From Siphonodentalium dalli (taxonomy: Eukaryota; Mollusca; Scaphopoda; Gadilida; Siphonodentaliidae): DNA of 64,000 nucleotides. Of the stretch, positions 1 through 10,900 are shown in pieces. Made by a program: the position numbers and the translations under genes. The notes below the pieces were generated by a model that was not told where the DNA came from, ran no database searches, and worked only from the letters and a program-made list of their open reading frames with translations. Numbering within the stretch: position 1 is the first letter of the stretch; every line of letters starts with the position of its first letter. The stretch spans positions 61,551,094-61,615,093 of the forward strand of contig CP136065.1 in the NCBI GenBank assembly GCA_032622095.1, written 5' to 3'.

Positions 1-164
1 AAAACTCACAGTAAACACTAAACAACTCAAAATAAATTGAATATCATAATTTATATTCTAATTAACATAATTTAAAGTTCTGGTATTGACATCGACATCG
101 TTGTGCTAAACTCTTATGTCACTGCGAGTGCCGATAATACGTTTAGGGGCTAATTATGTGATAA

Positions 165-353
165 ATGTGAGTCTCCCATAGCGAGCCAAGCATTAGAGAA
201 TGCACTGGCTTGCAAGGTCAAGGTAAATATAGTTAGGCAAATGCACTCTCTTAAATATGCGAGGTTCCCTATGGACGACTCGCATATATAAGAGAATGAA
301 TTGGCACAGGGTTTTCATAAAATTTCAGGAAGCTCCAGACATGGAAGGCTTAA
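165..353. repeat. MITE family B, left-truncated copy
   Basis: The right part of a family B element: the palindromic module with TATATAAGAGAATG, the GGCACAGGGTTTTC segment, and a degenerate end CATGGAAGGCTTAA. The left terminus is missing. It lies in the TSC2 intron that runs off the window edge. Confidence 0.6.
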
Positions 354-579
354 TGAAAATATTAATATTAATTGTATTCTCTTTGTATCAATGGATATGT
401 TGAACATTAATGTAAATAGTTCATAAAAGTCATCACATAAAGTGGAAGATATAGTTCTTATAATATCAATCACATATGATGATTTATATAAATAAACAGG
501 GAACATAAAATTGTACAAGCCACAGAGGTGTAGGTGAGTAATGTACCGGATTAATTAACTGATTTTTGTTTGGCATCAG

Positions 580-680
580 CTTCAATTTGGTACTGATCCA
601 GCAGCAACATTGTTCAACATTTGTCTAAAATCGGGTTATGTGGCAAGTGCACAGCAGTCCTTCGAATTTGAAAAACCCAG
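580..680 (+). other. weak exon-like segment, unidentified
   Basis: A 101-bp open stretch lies between an acceptor-like TTTGGCATCAG and a donor-like CCCAG/GTGCGC. It would encode a peptide beginning LQFGTDPAATLFNICLKSGY. I recognise no family. It is on the strand opposite to TSC2, and the sequence beside it (GGTACGCAAT) recurs near 2,972, which argues for a repeat rather than a gene. Confidence 0.15.
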
Positions 681-1680
681 GTGCGCAGTTTATGGTGCCT
701 GATTTTGGATCCAGGTACGCAATTTTGCTTTGGTGCACCTAACGGGAATAAAAATAGAAGTGTTCATTGTTGATTTACTTCAACAAAAAGTTCCCTTTTT
801 TATCTTTTTGTACACTATCGACTCCAGGGAATATACTCCCTGGCTGACTCCCAAATGGGATCACATTGTTACTGATAAGTCCGTACCGTTTACTCTTTCC
901 CGTTTGGTACAGTCTGGTGTCTGTTTCATTGTGACTCAGAATCTATATTACCACGTGCTTTATAGTAGTATTGAGTGATGACACTGTAATATCATTCTGT
1001 TTTGACAACGTTGTCTTTTTGATTCCTTTGATTGATTTAATTGTCTGCGACACACACACATTGAACAGTACGCACTGACCATGACATGTTCAACAAGAGC
1101 TACGCTGGGCGTGCAATATACGCCCTCACTTGGGTCGGTGGAAACTGGTAAAAAAAGGGGCATAACTCTGGTAAAAATTGGCGGATGGAACTCAAATTTG
1201 AACTTGACCTGTGTTTTGGTGGGAGAAAGTAATATACCAAATTATCATTGAATCCGATAAGCTCTAGTAAAGTTATCATCCGGACAACAAATTTCAGGGA
1301 TTTTCTAAGTCAAATTACGTCAAAAAAGGGGCCATAACTGTCGCAAAAATTATCGGATTAAAACGAAATTCGGACTTGAGCTGTATTTCGATATATGTAA
1401 TCCACAAAAAAACGGGTTTTGTGTACTAACATTCCAAAATCGAGTTATCATCCGGAAACCAAAAAACATAAGAAAAAATGAATTTTCTGAGTCGAAAAAG
1501 GGGCATAACTCTGCCAAAAATGGTCGGACAGAACCCAAGTTCGAAATTGACCTGTGTTTTGGTGGGAGAAAGTAATATACCAAATTTGGATTCATTCCGA
1601 TAAACTATACTATAGTTATCATCCGGACAACAAATTTCAAGGATTTTCTAAGTCAAAAAACGTCAAATAAGGGGCATAAC

Positions 1681-2628
1681 CAGTGTTCGCGCTGTCGGTA
1701 GCCAAATTAGCCAATGGCTAATCTTTTTCGAATTTGGCTAATAAAAATTTCATTTGGCTAAACTTTTGGCTAAACTTTTTTTGACCCCAAATGGAGACTG
1801 AAAGCATGAATTTTTGGCAAGTGTGTTTTCAATTCTGTGATGTGAACGATCTAGTCCGAAAACATCGTAAGTGGGAATATATCGCCGACTGTATAAAGGG
1901 AAACCCGATCGCGGACAGTACAAAGGGAAACCCGTCACTCTGCACGAAACAGCAAAAAATCATTATTTTACATTTAATCCGCTAATCCCGCATTGTCTGT
2001 CTGGTCACTCACGGGACTCCTGCACAATGCATGTGTATGATGACATTGTATTTATGACGGCCAAGGTTTATGAGCACCAAGTGTAAGACAATAGCTTAAT
2101 CAGCCAAATGTGAATCACGACAGATATTTGTCGTCAATACCGATACATTCAAAATAATATGCATGCTTTTATGACAGATTGCAATTTGATAATGTCGTAA
2201 CAATATTAAGTTATTAGTTTCCAGATGTCACTTAAATATTTTCGCAAGAATAATTAATATTTAATGATTTAAAAAAAGATATTGATATAAAACAAAAATT
2301 TAATGACATTAAGAAGGACAATCCCTGGTTACCCCCCCCCCCCCCCCACCCCCCATAAAGATTAATATTTTTTTAATAAATGATATATATAAAATTATTT
2401 CTAGTTCATAAAAATTAGTTAAATTATTGTGTATTTTACCTGTGTCTGTTAGATTTGACGTTTTAGTCATTAATTGTGAACCGACCAGAAAACGATTATT
2501 TAATTTGGCCATAGTTTTTTTTAATTTGGCTAAAAAACATTTGGCTAAAGTTTTTTTCATTTGGCTAATAAAATTTTCATTTGGCTAAACTTTTGGCTAA
2601 AGTTTTTTTCGGTCCAGCGCGAACACTG
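1681..2628. mobile_element. hAT-type non-autonomous transposon, 8-bp TSD
   Basis: The ends are inverted: CAGTGTTCGCGCTG on the left and CAGCGCGAACACTG on the right. The 8 bases before it (GGCATAAC, 1,673-1,680) are repeated exactly after it (2,629-2,636), which is the 8-bp duplication expected of hAT. The termini carry subterminal repeats of TTTGGCTAAA, and a poly-C run lies inside. No transposase frame is visible. It has inserted into the family G repeat. Confidence 0.85.
2332..2354. repeat. poly-C tract
   Basis: A nearly pure C run of about 22 bases broken by one A, inside the hAT element. Its length is prone to slippage and assembly error. Confidence 0.9.
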
Positions 2629-3180
2629 GGCATAACTCCGGTGAAAATTGGCGAGCGGAACCCAAATTCGAACTTGAACTTACTTTTCGGCTAATAAATA
2701 TTAAATTTGGTTCACTCTAACTAAAGTTATCATCCGGACAACAGGTTAACGGACGGACGCCCGCCCGCCCGCCCGGACGCCCGGACGGACGGACCAATAC
2801 TATAATACGGCCTTTTTTTCAAAAGGGGCGTATAAAAACACTCCATTGCCCTTCTCTGATGATAGTTGTTAACCCAACCCTTACTGTGCTGCATTTTATA
2901 AGTTAATTTTTTAGTAAACTTAACCAAGATCATAGGGAGAGCAACATTTTGCATGCTACTTTTCAATTCCAGGTACGCAATGGCGTGCAAGAACAATTGT
3001 GTACCTCAAAATCAAAGGACTGAGTGCACAGGGTGCGCATGGGTCCAAAATTTATTTTTGCCAAATGAAAATAGTTTTTCAGAAATTATTTTATAAGTTG
3101 CCAAATGCTATCAGTTGCGGCAACATTGAGTCTTTCATTTCAACAAACGCTGTTTGAACTACTTTTGATATCGATAGGAA

Positions 3181-3440
3181 AGCAGTTAATTATTAATAAA
3201 TCTTTTTTCTTACATTCTTTAACTATATTATCATTTTTTATCATTTTTTTCTTACATTCATTAACAATTTATTTTTATTATTTTTTCTTACATTCTTTAT
3301 CAATTTTATCATTTTTTATAATTTTTTCTTACATACTTTAACACTTTATTTAATCATTTTTTATCTTTATTTCTTACATTATTTAACAATTATTTTATCA
3401 TTTTTTCTTACATTCTTTAACAATTATAAAAAATAATATA
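3181..3440. repeat. AT-rich minisatellite (TTCTTACATTCTTTAACA units)
   Basis: Irregular repeats of TTTTTCTTACATTCTTTAAC with short T-rich spacers. The same unit occurs inside the family E MITE at about 56,130-56,200, directly beside the same palindromic module, so this is probably the interior of a decayed element whose right end is at 3,551. Confidence 0.6.
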
Positions 3441-3448
3441 AAATTTGT

Positions 3449-3551
3449 TAGGCCAATGCATTCTATGGTCGACTCACATAATTATATAAGAGAATGCATA
3501 GGCACAGGGTTTTCGCAACAATTCAGAAAGCTCCCTACATGAAAGGGTTAA
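3449..3551. repeat. MITE family B/E right half
   Basis: Carries the half-palindrome with GACTCACATA and TATATAAGAGAATGC, and ends in CATGAAAGGGTTAA, the family B terminus with its TTAA. Confidence 0.6.
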
Positions 3552-4795
3552 ATGAATGGTACTGATGGACCAACTTTTTCAACTTCCTTGAGGAATTAAA
3601 AGTTAAATGTATTTAAATGTTTATTTGGAGTGGAGTGTAACATACTTCTTTCAAAAGCCACATACATATGCAATCTTTGTTGATCCAATAGAAGGAAGGG
3701 TGTCTGAATCGAGAGGTGAACGAATGAACAGTCATCCTAGTATATACACTAGCAGCCGTGTTAATTAGCATGGGCTATCGGCTGAGCTGGGACAAATAGA
3801 AATTTTGTCAGCTATTTTTTGGCCGAGGCAAATCTGAGAACCAGAATGTTTTGTGCAAAATTGAAACAAATTGCTGCAGACACGCACCGTGGAAGTCTGC
3901 AGACAGCAAAAAAATTTTGTTGAATGCCAAGGATTACTGAGATAACAATGATTACACATGTATCTTGATAAACAGCAATTTTATTAAAGCCAGACCCAAA
4001 CATTGTCTGTCATGGATGATAATAGGCCAAGTTCTAATTGTGACTGAAATTATACTTGTATGTGTAGAAAATGCAACTACAGGTATGTGGATCCTAGGCT
4101 TTTTAGCCAAGGAATATTTCTGGCCTAAGCAATTTTTAATCATAGGCAAATTTTTGCTAATTAACAGGGCTGCAACAGTCAGTTTGTAGGAGTATATCTA
4201 GTTCTCCTACCTTGATGTTATCTTCTTCTTGATTTCTCTGTCGATTAGGAACCATACACACCTGCCTACAATGAGAGGGCACCATCAGTACATGACGTGC
4301 ATAAATTTCATACAACAATTTATGAGGGGGTATGATCAGTACATTTTATGGATAAATCTCATTAACACCAGCGTCTTAACACATTTTGTAATGTTTTCAT
4401 ATACTTATATCATCAGTGATCAAATATTGACCTGAAGATTTAACAAATCTAATAGGAATGTTTATTTGATTAATTCTATTGATCTTAACAATCTAATTTA
4501 TAATCAGTCACGATCCATATTATTGTGTCCCTATTTAATTCATTGGAATAAGATTCCGACGAAAATGACAGTCCTGAGAACAACACGACAATACCGTGGT
4601 TAGAATTGATCTTTTATTGTGGGTCGGTAATCCATTTACATAAGATAAGCATTGACATGTTTACATTTTCTAACCTTACGTAGAACTGCGCATGCGCGGC
4701 ATGCTGAATTCTGGGAAGGGCCATACTTGGTAACAACGACACCGTCGAAAAGATCTATACTAGCTTTACAATGTCAGACAATAAGGTATACTCAC
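3552..4795. other. TSC2 intron sequence, no gene seen
   Basis: I read both strands for the next tuberin exon, which must complete the split codon CA/G, and found none. The short open frames here have no splice-site support. The following TSC2 exon is probably beyond the left edge of the window. Confidence 0.5.
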
Positions 4796-4928
4796 TGTAC
4801 AATGCCAGACAGTATATCTTCATCAATGTATGCAGCATTAAATTTAATCAGGTTGACAAGCAGTGAAAAATATTCCACTATTTTCCCAGCAGCCATCACA
4901 TCCGGCATCCAATTCAGGATAAATGGAC
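4796..4928 (-). CDS. TSC2: TSC2 coding exon 6 (residues 160-203)
   Basis: Encodes GPFILNWMPDVMAA then LLVNLIKFNAAYIDED and ends GIV plus CA, aligning with human FVLQWMDVGL and LVLVNLVKFNSCYLDE. Acceptor ATATTTGCAG, donor GTGAGT. A family A MITE begins about 30 bp upstream of the acceptor. Confidence 0.93.
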
Positions 4929-7900
4929 CTGCAAATATTAAAGATACCCTGTCTGATTTAACCCTTTCTATACTGAATAGATTCTCTCATTCAGTATAGA
5001 AGTAAACATTGGAACAGTCTAATATTAATTTGGAGTGGTGTTCAGGTAATAAAAGCAGATGACAGACATACAAACAGATAATACAAGAGCAGAAGGATTC
5101 ATATCCATTGGTGTGAAATGTTCAGATAATAAGTTCAACAAACGACCATAGGCCATTTGTTGAACTTACTATCTGAACATTTCCCACCACTGAAAAGGAA
5201 TCCTTCTGCACTTGTGTTATCATTTCATCTGTCTGTCGCCATTCCAAATACTTTTATAACTACTCGTCAATGAGTATTTAGCAGAGAAAGGGTTAACAGC
5301 CCTAACTTACTACCAGTATTTCCTCGGCTTCGGGGATGTACAAATATGATTTGAGTAGAGTACCCACCCTCCAAAGTTCAGAGCAATTTTTCAAATCAAT
5401 ATATCTTCTACATACCAGATTGTTGTCAACCTAGCAAAATTTCCACCTGATATAAATACAGACATGCGCGGACACCTTAACAAAGTTTGAGGGGTCATGC
5501 ATGAAGATGATAATGATCACCAGAAACAAAATTGAGAGTATCTTGTGATAGTTGATACTTTTTTCTGATTCAGTAGTCATGTTTTATGCCTGAAAATGGA
5601 CAAGATATAACACCATGCCAATCATGAAAGATGATGTTTGTTTGGTGATGGCGCGTGCTGGTAAAATCCAGTTCGAACCAGGAATCACCATATGTGAAAT
5701 TTGAGGTGCAGATAATAGGGTTGGTTCTTCAACTCAAATCACTTATTTTTCACCCAGAAGCCAAAGGAATATTAGTTTCAGGGTGTTGACAGGGCATTTA
5801 AGATCAGTCACCTAAGAACACCATAAAAACCAGTAAATACCATTTGAACATTATGTTTGGTCATATACATACTGGTAACTGAGAAGGGACTTCTCCCAAG
5901 GACAAAGATAGGAAGAGACACAAAACAGAAGATATCTCCAAAGTTTCCCTCTAGGCAGGTAAGCCTGATTTTAGTTTGTCTACAGAATGAGGTCCCCAGA
6001 GGGTGAGTTTAGTGACGCTATCCCACATAACGGCTAGCAACACCAAATTCACCCTCTGTGGACCTCATTCTGCATGGCCTCATCTACTGTGGGAGACCTA
6101 GACTCAGATTCAAGTTCCCAGATAGTGAAACTAAAAATGAAATAGAATCTGCGTGAAGAAGTTTCTATAGAAATTTGATAATAAATAACTTTCCAGAGAA
6201 GATGAGGCCTAAGCAGAATGAGGTCCCCAGAGGGTTAATTTAGTAATGCTAGCCCGCTATATGGGATAGGATCATAAATTCACTCTCTGGGGATCTCATT
6301 CTGCAAATGGCAGGCACAATAAATTCAGGTTTGTAGACAGGTCCCTGTGTGTTAAAAAATCCTACCTGCATCATTCTCAAAATTCTTGACACTCTTGCCA
6401 TTTTCAGAGAGTGTGATGAATAAGTCAAGCCTGAAAGAGATAAAAACTTAAAGATTTTTTTTTTTCTTTTTTTTTTTTCAATATCTTTATTTACATATTA
6501 ACTCCAAGATACAAATCATATAGCAATGCGTTTACAAACTATATTGACACATGTGTTTACATGATAATATCAATCAGAAATATAATTTAGAAATATGAAG
6601 AAGGTGTTGGGTGGGTGTGGGGGAGGGGGGGTGTGCTCATTTGTTTTCACAATAATTCGTAAACGTGGTATGCTCTTTTAACAGTTAACTTAGTGGACTA
6701 TTCTCATGAGTTGCCTCTAATAACATGAAGTAATATAAATCAAGAAGTTAGTTGAAGTAAAATAATATTGTACGGTTGTATTGATATATAGACATATAAA
6801 TGTATTATTCGTATCACTGTATCATGTTCTATTTTGTATGCAAACAAAAATCTAATGGGAGACATTGGCTCATTCGTACACTATTCATATGATTACTACA
6901 TTTCGTTGACTGCTATCATAACTGTATACCACTCATAGTCGAATTCGTGCATATGGTCATTGTTAAGTGCTATAATCCGTTCAATTCTACATCTATTCTT
7001 AATTTCCAAAATAAGTGACTTTAAAGACAAGACATCCGGGGTGAACTTTGTTTTATAGATAGAGTACTTCAATAGTGTAATCAGTGTGGTAGTTATTTTG
7101 TTTTTATTGCATGCTGTGGGTGGTAGGAGCAAACTTTCCTTTGATGTGGAAATATATATACCGGATTTTACGAACCAAGCTTCAACATCATTTAAAAAAG
7201 ACTTTACCATAGGACAATCGAAGAAAATGTGAATAATAGTTTCGTCGTTTGCATGACATCTCTGGCATGATCCATCTGTTACTATGCGCATGTTTTTCAG
7301 TAGTTTATTCGTTCCGATGATCCTAGTTATTATACGGTATTGAAACCAGCGGAATTTAATATCTGGTAGTAGTTTGAAAGGGTTCGATAGTATTTGCTTC
7401 CATGGGAGGTTCATGCTTAAATCGTTGTTCCATTTACGAATGAATGACGATACAGGGTTTATATTTTCCGTGATGAATGTGTCATAGAAGTACCTCCCTC
7501 CCTGGTTTTGGCGAATCAGTAATGAAATATTGTTTGGAATTATCGGCCCATGAATTTTTCGTAGAGGCAAATTTAAATTACGAGAAAGAGTCGTTACTTG
7601 TCTTCGAATTCCTAGTTGTGTAACAAAGTTTGTCGATACACCAAAATTCGATCTCAGCGATTCAACTGAATGAAATTGGTCATCGGCTATGCAAAGATCG
7701 TTAATAAAAATGATCCCTTTCGCTCTCCACTCGTTCACGTTTATCGTGTCTTCATTGATTGTTAAGTTATTATTGTTCCATATGGTCTGAGTCATAATGT
7801 CTATGGGCTCTTGTTTATTAGTAATTTCGAGAAACTTCCGCCAGGCGGTTAAAACGTCTCGCCAAAAATGGTTCTTAGTTGATCTTTCAGAATTATAAAT

Positions 7901-10900
7901 GTACTTAAAGATTTAGCGGAAAAATTAGAATCTTTTTTGTTGTGTCATGGAGAATCCACATGAAGCGAACAATATTGATCACTTGATTGATTCAAGTCCG
8001 GAGCATATAAAATTCATTTTCTGATGTGAATGTTAGGGCTGGGCGATATTGGCCCAAACAAATATCGCGATATTATGGTTACAACATCGCGATACACGAT
8101 ATTATCGGCATTTATCGCGATATTATTTTGGTATATAACAATTGGTAAGTACAATGTATAGTAATTATATGCAATATTTCATGAATAAAGTTTGCACAAC
8201 AAATCCCTACGTTTTATTTACGATTTGTGGGTCATGCGAGGTCGAGTAAATGTGTATTGAACAATTATCAGTATTTAAACACCACAGTATATATAATGAC
8301 CACTCGTTTGCCGACGGAGAAAACAATAACTTTTAAACAAAGGGATATAATCATATAATAAAGCCCACGTGCGTTTTCGCATAAATTTTTAGTGTTATAT
8401 CCCTTCGACCATAGCGCTCAACACCACACATTAAGCACCGCATTCGGTTTCAAATTTCCATTTTATTTATTCGTGAGGAATTGGTTGTTTGTGAGACTAT
8501 TTATTAGTGTTAATTGGTAGTACCGTGAGACTTCAATGTATATATACGGCAGCGCTGGGAATTAGCGTCGACAATGGTCAGTGCCGAGGCAAAAGCCGAC
8601 GTGAAATGAATTTGAGTCGGCATTTTTTTAACCGAGGAAAATAAAAATAGAATTTTACGTTTGTTGAAGCGATAGCAATGCCATGATCCGTACGGCACAT
8701 GTCCACAAAATCTAATGTGGTCAATATAAAATCTGACATCGTAATCAGTCTCCAAGCAACCGGTTACGGTTGATAGAGCAAGCTGCATCAACTTGAAAGG
8801 ACATACCAATGTAGCCAACTGATGCTAGCGATGTTTCCGACAAAGCATATCCAAGCACATGCTCCAATGTTTTAAAACATTTTCGACTGCGTATTTCCGG
8901 GAAGTTTTGGACTATTATACTTACTCTAACTTCCCTGTTTGTTGGGACCATATGATGGGTTTCAACCTACATGGAGAATATTACAACTTTGGACGGTATT
9001 ACGATATTTTTATTTCAGACAATATTATTGACGATATCAAATTTAAAACCGGCTATACCCGATATATCGTCATATCGCCCAGCACTAGTGAATGTTCTGA
9101 ATATTTTGCTAAATTATGGCTTCAGTAATATTGTGCTGTACCGTTTTAAATGTTTGAAACAGCATTGCTAAGACTGATTGGCAATGTATATGCAATCATT
9201 GTGATATCATTTTCATTCCTAAGGTTGAATGGCTATCAAATATGTGATGTCATATTGTTATAAGATGCTCTATCTCTTCCAAGCCTGAGTTTAGTGTGTC
9301 TGTCATTTTCAGAATGAGGTCCCCAGAGGGTGAATTTAGTGATGCTATCCTGCATAGCGGGCTAGTATCACTAAATTAACCCTCTGGGGACCTCATTCTG
9401 CTTAGGCCTCGTCTTCTTTGGAAAGTTTCTGTATTATCAAATTTCTATAGAAACTTCTTCACATAGATTCTATTTCTTTTTTAGTTTAGTTTCTCTTTAT
9501 CCCCAAATTGGCTGATGACACATTGCATAATCGAGGTTCCCAACGGGTGTACCTCACAATATTCACCCTTGGGGAACTTCAATCTGAGTCTATGTCTCCC
9601 ATAGCAGATGAGGCAATGCAGAATGAGGTCGCCAGAGGGTGAATTTGATGATGCTAGCCCACTATGCGGGATAGCATCACTAAATTCACCCTCTGGGACC
9701 TCATTCTGCAAATGACAGACATGCTATAATCAGACTTGATCTCTTCCCAGCAACACTTCTAACGACAACAAAATTTCAACGAAACTCGCTTTCAGGACAT
9801 GTTCAATTATTATTTCCTAAAACACAAAAGAAACATCTTTTGTTGCCCATATTTCACTTAAAACATGTTTTAAAATATCCAATTAAAACAGTTGTAATGT
9901 TCTAAAAATAGCCACATTTTTTGTCCCAGTTCATAGAAAAAAGTCATTTCCTAATTCCAAGTGATAGAAGCTGCTGCTGACTTCAATCTATAATTCAAAA
10001 TTATTATTTTAAACCCTGAATCTATACACAAAATTCAGGGAAATAGATCCATCATCCTTAACCCTTTCTTTACTGAATGGATTCTCCCATCCAGCTATAA
10101 AAGTGTTCATTGGAATAGTCCATTATTTATTTGGAGGGATATTCAGTTAAAGCAGACAACAGTATGACAAAAAGATAATACACGTGCAGAAGGATTCATA
10201 TTCTTGGGTGGTGAAATGTTCAGCTAACCTATGGTCCTTCATTTTCTGAACATTTCCAAATGGAACTACTCATCAATGAGTATTTAGTGTAGAAAGGGTT
10301 AAACTTATTATCTGAACATTTCATATGGGATAACTACTCCTCAATTAGTATTTAGTGTAGAAAGGGATAAACTTATTATCTGAACATTTCATATGGGATA
10401 ACTACTCATTAATGAGTATTTTGTGTAGAAAGGGTTAAACTTATTATCTGAACATTTCATATGGGATAATTACTCATCAATGAGTATTTAGTGTAGAAAG
10501 GGTTAAACTTATTATCTGAACATTTCATATGGGAGAACTACTCATCAATGAGTATTTAGTGTAGAAATGGTTAAACTTATTATCTGAACATTTCCTATGG
10601 GATAACTACTCATCAATGAGTATTTAGTGTAGAAAGGGTTAAACTTATTATCTGAACATTTCATATGGGATAACTACTCATCAATGAGTATTTTGTGTAG
10701 AAAGGGTTAAACTTATTATCTGAACATTTCATATGGGATAACTACTCATCAATGAGTATTTAGTGTAGAAAGGGTTAAACTTATTATCTGAACATTTCAT
10801 ATGGGATAACTACTCATCAATGAGTATTTAGTGTAGAAAGGGTTAAACTTATTATCTGAACATTTCATATGGGATAACTACTCATCAATGAGTATTTAGT

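Larger units (their letters stand above)
1100..2840 (-). repeat. interspersed repeat with degenerate internal tandem units (family G)
   Basis: Degenerate units of about 180 bp contain AGGGGCATAACTCTG and GTTATCATCCGGACAACA. The end near 2,750-2,840 has a run of CCGCCCGCC/GGACGGACG and AAAAGGGGCGTATAAAAAC. A copy in the other orientation begins at 36,536. The block is split by a hAT element at 1,681-2,628. No protein-coding content was recognised. Confidence 0.6.

Noticed and set aside
315-518. Minus-strand frame considered as the next TSC2 exon
   Set aside because: It does not align with the tuberin segment expected and overlaps a family B MITE at one end.
730-978. 82-codon plus-strand frame
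   Set aside because: No recognisable similarity, low-complexity composition, no splice context.
4652-4999. 115-codon plus-strand frame
   Set aside because: It is the antisense shadow of TSC2 coding exon 6.
5645-5700. tRNA-like fold (GGTGAT ... ATCACC with GTTCGAACC)
   Set aside because: Only about 48 nt, lacks proper D and anticodon arms, so at best a fragment or chance hairpin.
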